From Triticum aestivum (lineage: Eukaryota; Streptophyta; Magnoliopsida; Poales; Poaceae), in contig NC_057814.1 of NCBI RefSeq assembly GCF_018294505.1, forward strand, positions 295,930,059-295,994,058: a DNA stretch of 64,000 nt. The letters are read 5' to 3'. The first letter of the stretch is position 1, and the number at the start of each line of letters is the position of its first letter. This document shows positions 56,395 through 64,000 of the stretch, piece by piece. A program made the position numbers and the translations under genes. The notes under the pieces were generated by a model that worked only from the letters and a program-made list of their open reading frames with translations, was not told where the DNA came from and did no database searches.

Positions 56395-58828
56395 ATGCCT
56401 CATCAATATGCTTGTAGGAATTGCAATAATATCAAGTTTCCTCTCTATGTGTTGAAAATTTTGAAGTTTTGCTTGCTTTACCTTCCTATGCTAGTTGAGT
56501 CTTGCTCCCATAAATTGTTTGCTCACAAAATCCCTATGCATAGAAAGTGGGGTATACTTAAATGTGCTAGTAATATGCTTCATGATGCTCCCATTATGTT
56601 TCAATTCTTATCTTCTATGTGAGCATCATTGAAATCATCATGCCTAGATAAAAAGGCATTAAAGAAAATCGCTTGTTGGGAGACAACCCAATATTTAACC
56701 CTACTGTTTTTGCATGTTCACATGATTAAGCTACTGTAGTAATCATGTTTTATAGATTTTGTTCCAATAAAGTGCCAAGTAAAGCCTTTGGGATAGTGTG
56801 GATGATAGATGATTCAATTGTGTCCAAAAACAGAAACTTTTGTGCCCAGTCACAGAATTGTTAAAAATCACTGGAGCGTTGAAAAATTCTGAATTTTTTA
56901 CAGTATATTTATATACAAATTTCCCGGGTTGTCCCATTTTTTCAGAATCGAGTAACGTAAGTATGATTTCAATTCAGATCTTTATAGGCTGTTCTGTTTT
57001 TGACAGATTCTATTTTCAATGCATAGTTTGCTTGTTTTCTAGTTTCTATGGCTTATATTGCTTAATATAAATTGTAGAAATGATAGGGTACAGTAGGCAT
57101 CATGTGAGAAAAATTATGAATCTTGTCTTGACAGTACCTAAAGTGAATGGTTTGTTTTATTATACTAACGGAGCTCACGAGTTTTCTGTTAAGTTTTGTG
57201 TTGTGAAGTTTTCAAGTTTTGGGTAAAGTTTCGATGGACTACGGAATAAGGAGTGGCAAGAGCCTAAGCTTGGGGATGCCCAAGGCACCGCAAGGTAATA
57301 TTCAAGGACAACCAAGAGCCTAAGCTTGGGGATGCCCCGGATGTCATCTCCTCTTTCGTCTTCGTTCATCGGTAACCTCACTTGGAGCTATATTTTTATT
57401 CACCACATGATATGTGTTTTGCTTGGAGCGCCACTTTCTTTTATTAGGATTTGCTTGCAGTTACTTAGAGTAATGTTTTGCATCTTTTATTTCAATAATA
57501 AGGTCAAGTATAGCCTTTACCATGCTTATTTTGCAAGTCCATATGTTGCTGTTTTAAAAACAGGAAGTTTGCTGTTATGTTTTGAATATTCGTGAATAGT
57601 CAGAACATGATAAAATCTTGAAATTTTTACACAATGATTAACAACAAATGTTTTACAGTGTGGTAAATTTTCAGAATTTCTGGAGTTAGGGAAGTATGAT
57701 TCCCCTTGCATTCTTTACAGACTGTTATGTTTAGACAGATTGCTGTTATGTTGGCATTGTTTGCATATGTTTGCTTGTTTAATGATTCTATTTGAGGATA
57801 GGACTATTAAATATGCAGAGGAATTTAGTATGAAATGCAAATAATAATTTTAGTGATTTGCTACAATAGAGAATGATAAGGTTTATGCGTTGATTTATAC
57901 TAACTTATATCATGAGTTCTTGTTGAGTTTTGTGTGGATGAAGTTTTTAAGATTTAGGGAAACCATGATATGAGAGGAATTAAGGAGACACAAAAGCTCA
58001 TGCTTGGGGATGCCCAAGGCATCCCTAGTCAATATTTCAAGAAGTCTCAAGCATCTAAGCTTGGGGATGCCCCGGTTGGCATCCCACCTTTCTTCTTCAA
58101 CAACTATCGGTCAGTTTTGATTGAGCATAAGTTTTAGCTTCTTCACATGATATGTGCTATCCTTGCAATGTCATGCTATTTTGTTTTGCTTGCTGTTTGA
58201 ATAAATTACTTAAGATCTGAAATTTTATTTATGAGAGAGAGTCTTCACATAGTTACATAATTACCCAACTACTCATTGATCTTCACTTATATCTTTTGAG
58301 TAGTTTGTCATTTTCTCTAGTGCTTCACTTATATCTTTTTAGAGCACGGCGGTAGTTTTATTTTGAAGAAATTGTTGAACTCTCATGCTTCACTTATATC
58401 ATTTTGAGAGTCTCTAAACAGCATGGAAATTTGCTTTGGTTATAAATTTAGTCCTAATATGATAGGCATCCAAGAGGGATATAATAAAAACTTTCATATA
58501 AAGTGCATTGAATACCATGAGAAGTTTGATTCCTTATGATTATTTTGAGATATGGAGATGGTGATATTAGAGTCATGCTAGTGAGTAGTTGTGAATTTGA
58601 GAAATACTTGTGTTGAGGTTTGTGAGTCCCGTAGCATGCACGTATGGTGAACCGTTATGTAACGAAGTTGGAGCATGATATTTTTTGATTGTCTTCCTTA
58701 TGAGTGGCGGTCAGGGACGAGCGATGGTCTTTTCCTACCAATCTAGCCCCCTAGGAGCATGTGCGTAGTACTTTGTTTTGATGACTAATAGATTTTTCCA
58801 ATAAGTATGTGAGTTCTTTATGACTAAT
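56395..58828 (+). mobile_element. Fragment of a Gypsy-1-like internal domain
   Basis: Similarity to Gypsy-1 starts abruptly at about 56400 (equivalent to 24225) and runs through the end of the acidic-protein frame (stop at 56620-56622) and the non-coding tail. It holds four TAAGCTTGGGGATG-type motifs (57265, 57321, 58001 and 58056), spaced as a block repeated with a period of about 735 bp, which is a single block in Gypsy-1. The tail ends at 58828 where the CACTA element starts. No LTR remains. Confidence 0.8.
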
Positions 58829-59279
58829 CACTACAAAAAAAATACAGTTCCGTGATGATACGTGTTTGTCATAGTAGGTCACGTTTTCTGTCATGCATGT
58901 ACATCCATGACGATTTTATGACAGAATCAAGATAGTCATACCTGTGCTGCCGTAGAAGTGTTCCATGACATTACCAAAATTATCATCACGAAGTGTCCAC
59001 TTCCATGACGATAAATCGCGCGTCACAGAAGTGCTTTCGTCAAGGGTGACCGACACGTGGCATCCACCATAACGGGTCGCCGTCAAGCTATCGGGTTCCA
59101 GTTTGGATCCGATAACCCGTTAACAACCCGGACCAATGGGGATTTTCCACGTGTAAAATTCTCATTGGCCGGAGGAAACACATGTTGGCTCACCGTTGGG
59201 ACAGATGTCATCCACTCATTGGACAGGAGGCGCCTATGATAGGTCAACACGTGGCATGGCCCAACAGTGGGCCATTCCA

Positions 59280-60050
59280 GTGAAAAAGGCCGGCCCAGTA
59301 AAAATTAGCAGGCCGACCCATATAAGGCCTACTTGTGTCAGGTCCATTTAAGCCCACGACCCATACGAGATGTGCCAATTTGGCCCGTCAACTGCCCGTT
59401 AACGATTTGACACCATTGCAGCCCATCGTCAGTTCGAGCCCATTAACAACCCGGTATATATTTGGGCTCAATATTGACCCGTGTGGTTTCGTCCTGTTAA
59501 CGACCCATTCAAGGGATGGGCAAATTTTCAGGATGTACATCTTTCGGCCTTTTAGCGACCCATTTAAGTGTTGGGCCAATTTCCGGCCCGGTGTGTATTT
59601 CAGCCTGTTGACGGCCCATAAATGAGTTGGGCCATTTTTAGTCGGACCTGAGTTTTGGCCTTTTAATGGCCCATTCTCTTCATGGTACAATACCAGCTCA
59701 GTTTCTCCTTCGGCCTGCTAAAGGCCCACAACACAGTTGGGCCATTTACAGTATAACCTGACTTTCGGCCTCTTAGCGGCCCATGCTCTTCATGGTCCAG
59801 TACGAGCCCGCTGTCTCTTTTGGCCTGCTAAAGGCCCACAGTATAGTTGGGCCATATGTAGCCCGACCTTAGTATCGGCCTGTTAACGGCCCGTTAAATC
59901 AAATGGGCCCACCTGTTACCCGCTTCAATGTCGGCCTGTTAACGACCCGGGAGGTAACAGGGCCGACCATTAACTTTCGGCCTGGTAACGGCCCATTAAC
60001 TTAATGGCCCACTAAAGTTCATACATATCTTTAGGCCCAATTAGATAATT
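59280..60050. repeat. CACTA subterminal repeats (GGCCTGTTAACGGCCCATTAA-type)
   Basis: A loose array of units 55-90 bases apart, each with TCGGCCT, TTAACGGCCCA or CTAAAGGCCCA and TTGGGCCA, runs through this stretch. Such subterminal arrays are typical of CACTA elements, where they bind the transposase (established for En/Spm). GGGCCG/CGGCCC words occur in both orientations. Confidence 0.75.
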
Positions 60051-60206
60051 TGAGCCCATTACCACGAGCAATTATGCACAGGACCAAAACTGATCAAGCA
60101 AAGGTACGGCATACAGGGAAAAACATTGCACATCCAACATATATTATAGGAAATTACATCCACTGGGCAATCAAAGATTGATGCCGTGCAAATAAATGAA
60201 CAGAAC

Positions 60207-60395
60207 CTAACGATCTAAAACGTCACAATCTGCAACCTCAACGCGGATGATGCCCATAAGCATGTGGGCAAGTTCTTGCTGCTTTGCTACACTGTCTCTA
60301 AAAACATTGATCGGTTGTTGTTGCGCACGAATGTGCACCTCTGATTCCTCCACCATTTCCATCATTGCTTTAGCCATTAATTGGTTCACAAACAT
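60207..60395 (-). CDS. Short putative helical frame inside the CACTA element
   Basis: The 62-codon frame is rich in Met, Glu, Gln and Ala (MAKAMMEMVEESEVHIRAQQQ) and would form an amphipathic helix. It resembles the C-terminal coiled-coil tail of plant En/Spm-type transposon proteins, but it is too short to assign. It may be an exon of a degraded CACTA gene read on the minus strand. Confidence 0.25.
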   Translation of the reverse strand: MFVNQLMAKAMMEMVEESEVHIRAQQQPINVFRDSVAKQQELAHMLMGIIRVEVADCDVLDR

Positions 60396-60632
60396 ACATT
60401 TTTTTCCGTTGCATTCAAGACAGAGGAAACTGAACAGATTCAGATGGCGATTTTGGCAGGCTTGTTTTATTGATAGTGGAGAGTGTCTCGACCACTAGAT
60501 CGTAACATAAATTAGGAGGGGAACCGAACAGATTAATCATGAGTTATTGCCATATTACCTGGCCTAGATTTATTGGAAAGAAACAATGGTGTTGCCTTGT
60601 TGTTTTCAGAGTTTGTCTTCTTATCTTCAGCG

Positions 60633-60835
60633 GCCTGCACCAAATTAACACACTAGCATTGCTATCATTGGCCAGGTGAGATAATAGGAAAGCAACATTG
60701 ACACAACGAACGTTTGGGCCACCAGACCACACTAGCCTACACCAAATTAACACAATATGGCACAACTATCATTAGCCAAGTAAGGTAATACGAAAGCAAC
60801 AATGACATAATGAATGAATGGGCAACCAAAGCAGC
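60633..60835. repeat. Tandem duplication, two units of about 102 bp
   Basis: CCTGCACCAAATTAACACA near 60634 and CCTACACCAAATTAACACA near 60736 start two copies that stay alignable for about 100 bases at roughly 80% identity. Confidence 0.75.
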
Positions 60836-61464
60836 ACTACAATTCAGTAATGTGCATGATATGAGATAGTACACTCATGATCCTTAGTATGCAAAACTAC
60901 CAGGAAGTTTTCCTTACAAAAATCAACATTGTCGCCTTTAACATTTTGCTACAACTACATTTAGATCAGATAAAGGTTGGATTCACACCGATTAACAAAA
61001 TATATGCTGATGTAAAAAATATAGTGATATACAACAGGTACTTACATCAGCATTGGGGCACAGAGAATTCCGGCAAGATACTTTCCTCGAATATGATCCC
61101 AGTGCAGGAAGTCTTCTATCGTTTAACCTTATTTTCTAAAAGAGAGATGGGTAAGAAACATGTAGAAAATATGATCAAAATGCTATAAAATTTCATGATG
61201 CGTGGATACTCTCACGCTTCTTAGAATGGAGTTGACATATTTTTGCTGGACTAGAGCGGACTAGTTCTTTGGCCACTGGAATCTGCTTATTATCAGTGGG
61301 AGTTGGGTTTCTCTGTGCTGGGGCAGTATCTATGAAAACTGGAGTTGGTTTACTATCTCCTGGCGTTTGGATCTTTTGCAAAGACCTGGTTTGTAACCCT
61401 TCAGATTCTAACATAGCCGTCTTCCCCTTGCATGCCTTATATAGAAGAATGGTGCTTCAATTAT
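60836..61464. other. CACTA internal sequence, no assignable gene
   Basis: AT-rich sequence with a 103-codon plus frame (60877-61188) and short frames on both strands that have no recognisable motif. I see nothing else of note. Confidence 0.4.
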
Positions 61465-62050
61465 AAAACATGCTACATCAGAGATGAAATAGGTACTGAA
61501 GAATAGAAAGGCATGACATATTGACATGTATTCCCTCCATTCGGAAATAAATGGATGGGTCTAGGCATATTTCAGTTTTAGATACATTCATTTTATCCAT
61601 TTTTGCGACATGTAATCCGGACGGAGGGAGTATGATGTAAGAGCTAGGGATACGACAGGACAACAGTGTAAAAAACACTACTTGAATGTAAAACTGTATG
61701 CTAGTGGAATACATACAGAAAAACACTAAGGCGACATATGCGTGTATGATTGGGAAACTAAGATGGCATTGCAACAGACCACCAGAACAACACTTCAATG
61801 TAAAAAAGAACATGGTATGGTAGACAGATGAAGTACATACTGATGAGTAACAATGCATAAGATATTTAGAAGCATGATGTCCAAACTAAGCAGATGGCAT
61901 TGCGATAGAGTAGAATGACATTACTTGAATTTGAAAACATGTTATCACGAATGGAATAGGTACTGAAAAATAGGAAGGCATGCCATATTTACATGCATGA
62001 TCAGCAGGCTAAGCACAAGGCAGTGCAATGGAGTAGATGCATTCCAGGAC
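61465..62050. repeat. Degenerate tandem repeats inside the CACTA element
   Basis: Related segments recur: AATAGGTACTGAAGAATAGAAAG at about 61488 and AATAGGTACTGAAAAATAGGAAG at about 61957, each followed by GCATG(A/C)CATATT. AGATGGCATTGC(A/G)A occurs near 61761 and 61892, with a related GGCAGTGCAATGG near 62020. Units are imperfect and unequal, and a Stowaway element has inserted into one of them. Confidence 0.6.
61531..61630. mobile_element. Stowaway MITE inside the CACTA repeats
   Basis: The 100-bp element has ends TTCCCTCCATTCGG and the complement of CTCCCTCCGTCCGG, flanked by TA at 61529-61530 and 61631-61632. Confidence 0.85.
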
Positions 62051-63844
62051 ATTATATGCATGCTGTACCCATATCACGGGCCAAGTTAGATCAAGGACCT
62101 TATGGGGTGAATAGGATTCATCATCTTTCTGCAAGTCTTGTGAAGAACTGCCTTTACATGTTCCATCATATTGGGTATCATTGATGTCAAGTTTGTTGGC
62201 CGTTACATTGCTCCGTGAGGTTCTTGTGGATGAATCAGTGTGTGCAATTATATCTGACATGCATGGAAGACAACTAGTAGTTAGATTTATGTAATGAGTG
62301 CCTGTAGGAGACGACATAAATAGTAGGACTGGGGTTAACTAGCAGCAACATGTCTCAAAAACTAAAGGGAGAACACAGATGAAAGCTACAGAATATGAAT
62401 CGTTTGTACTCGAGATTAACTAGATGGCACACGAAAGTATTAAAGAACAACATAGGTAATACTAGAAGTGGTATAATACTATAATCACCAGCCTGTGGGA
62501 TAGCATTGGCTGATGGATGATAACTATGGAACAATGTTACCTAAAGAACAAGTCTCTTAGCTGAACTATGGAATAGCGTTAACTCCTGAACAAGACCCAT
62601 AAGAGATCAACATGAATATATAGTGAAATGTGATAATCTATTTTCCATGCTTAAATGAATAACAAAGCCATAAATGGTGCACACAAGTAAGATGAGGGTA
62701 CAACCTATCTGGCCGCCATCCATAGGAGTGAGCATCATGTGCTGACTTGTCGATGGCCCTGCAGTTGTTGTGGCTGTCCATGTCGGGCACGCACATTCGA
62801 TGCAGGGAAGTGTTGAGTGGGGACTATAGCTCCCTTCTGGTGTATGCTTCCCTTGTTGGAGCAGCTGCAGTGAGTCGGAAGACGGTGTGGCTGAAGATGC
62901 AGAAAACACATAATGTTAAGAATGACACATCTCTCTGATCTCAAGAAATACCCTAAGAGATCAACAACAAGGTACGAGAGTGGTCACACGTCTGTTGACT
63001 GAAGACTAAATTGGGGTCACACGATTTTATTTTATTTTGGTACTGTCCGATCTACGCCGGATGGCTTGATGGCCGTCTTGTGCCTCTCGGCTGACACTGT
63101 TCAGAATCTTCCCCGAAGAGCCAGCGACCACCAGCAGAGCAGCCTGCCTCCGCCGTCCGTGGCTGCGAGAGCTCCGACCAAAACCCCGCTCCCCGCCCCA
63201 CCGCACTGCCGTGGTTGCGCCGCCCCCGGCCAATCCACAAAGACTCGCCGTCATCCAGATTCGGCGGCGGCAGTACCTTCAACCAACGCAACTCTAAGAT
63301 AGCCATCTAAGCGCTGCTTCCACGATGAACTTGCACCCCCGCACCCTTACGTTAGACACCAGCCAACCGGAAACCTAGGAGCTCCACTGCCTCGAGGGGT
63401 GCTGCTTCCCATTGGGAATCGATTGGCCCAGAATAAAAATTCAGACAACTGATGCCTAAATAAAGTGATTTGAGATGAGGGTGCGACCTATCTAGTGGCC
63501 CGGTGAAGTAGGCAGCTCCAGCTGCCGAGTCGATGAGGTCGGTTGTGGTGGCTACCGGTGGCAGGGAAGCAGAGATGTCGCGACGGTCGATGGCTACGGG
63601 GAAGCAGCGCCGGGGCTCTGGACGGATTCGAAGTTGGAGCCGCTCCGGCGCCATGAACAATGGCGGGGGTGAATTGGCTCCGGTACGGTTTACGTGGCTG
63701 TCGTCGAGGCAACTCCGGCAGCACGGAGTAAGAGGCACACGGCCCAGTGCACGACAGCAAATGGGCAACGTCTCCGGCATTAGGGAGGAGGGCGACTGTG
63801 AATTTGGTGTGGTGGGGGGTCTCGGTGGCAAAACCGGCCGATCT
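62051..63844. other. CACTA internal sequence; GC-rich segments, no assignable gene
   Basis: Short frames on both strands carry no domain I recognise. The segment GATGAGGGT(A/G)C(A/G)ACCTATCT occurs at about 62691 and 63475, each time followed by GC-rich sequence, suggesting a duplicated exon-intron boundary or repeat. The 184-codon minus frame at 63352-63906 and the 113-codon plus frame at 63533-63874 overlap each other in GC-rich sequence, so I trust neither. Confidence 0.35.
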
Positions 63845-64000
63845 CGGTTAGGGGGTCCCGAACTATGCGTCTGAAGATCGAAGGTAATAGGAGACAAAGG
63901 AGACACGATGTTTACCTAGGTTCAGGCCCTCTTAATGGAGGTAAAACCCTACTTCCTGCTTGATTATCTTTGATCAGTATAGGGGTTACAAGAGTTGATC
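63845..64000. mobile_element. Partial LTR of another retrotransposon at the window edge
   Basis: From GGTTAGGGGGTCCCGAACT the sequence has the look of a Triticeae Gypsy LTR start, followed by AGGTTCAGGCCCTCTT and GGTAAAACCCTA segments typical of those LTRs. The first bases are not a clean TG, and the element runs out of the window, so boundary and family are uncertain. Confidence 0.5.

Larger units (their letters stand above)
58829..63844 (+). mobile_element. CACTA (En/Spm-type) transposon, 5' end to an insertion near 63845
   Basis: CACTACAAAAAAAATA at 58829 is a CACTA terminus, preceded by AAT (58826-58828) as the candidate 3-bp target. The first 450 bases contain repeated TGACG/CGTCA-containing segments (TCATGACGATTT, CCATGACGATAA). 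Then come GGCCCA-rich subterminal repeats to about 60050, followed by AT-rich internal sequence. No right-hand CACTA end is visible before a foreign LTR-like sequence at about 63845. No complete transposase frame is seen, so it is non-autonomous or its coding part is degraded. Confidence 0.75.

Noticed and set aside
63352..63906. 184-codon minus-strand frame near the window end
   Set aside because: GC-rich sequence with overlapping open frames on both strands, and it runs across the boundary into an LTR, so it is unlikely to be a gene.

Overview
The window is nuclear DNA of a large-genome grass, most likely a Triticeae species (wheat, goat grass or barley relative). It has one plant gene with eight exons and a GC-rich first exon, Angela/WIS/BARE-1-type Copia retrotransposons, Gypsy elements whose LTRs begin TGATACGTCTCC, a CACTA transposon and several MITEs. 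I see no CRISPR array, rRNA, tRNA or bacterial system.

Gene island, 1-8636. Bases 1-1510 are an AT-rich degenerate minisatellite followed by a purine-rich tract. About 1600-2056 is the promoter of the only clearly intact host gene, an ERA-like organellar GTPase (ERG; eight exons, 2057-6109, 441 aa). Its introns and 3' flank carry a 641-bp hAT-like element, a Stowaway MITE, a Tourist/Harbinger-type MITE and a MITE of unassigned type. Downstream (about 7290-8636, continuing at 10369-10903) is a frameshifted Pro/Ala- and Gly-rich gene remnant, split by a solo Copia LTR with a perfect 5-bp target duplication.

Nested retrotransposons, 10904-about 58828. Copia element C (3' LTR at 10904) was hit inside its RNase H region by Gypsy-1 (13055-36909) and inside its RT region by Copia element D (LTR at 37961). 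Gypsy-1 carries Copia A (14302-23049) in its left LTR and Copia B (27206-35450) in its right LTR. D carries Gypsy-2 (40264-47222), a solo Gypsy LTR (47630-49049) and, in its own 5' LTR, a further LTR (Gypsy-3, from 53539). Removing each insertion with one copy of its target duplication rejoins the host sequence. LTR differences counted by eye (about 1.3% for A and B, about 2.6% for their host Gypsy-1) agree with this order. From about 56395 to 58828 lies a broken piece of a Gypsy-1-like internal domain, ending where a CACTA element begins.

CACTA region, 58829-about 63844. The 5' CACTA terminus is followed by GGCCCA-rich subterminal repeats and poorly conserved internal sequence with tandem duplications. 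A fragment of another LTR closes the window.

How the genes work together: only ERG is a cellular gene with a clear job (organellar ribosome assembly). The remaining coding sequence is retrotransposon gag-pol in different stages of decay. Element A is closest to intact, with two single-base frameshifts in RT. B and D share the same RNase H deletion and the same lost zinc ligand, so they belong to a defective subfamily that must have been copied in trans. Gypsy-1 and Gypsy-2 have no pol at all and carry different coding cassettes between the same doubled primer-binding site and the same 3' tail.
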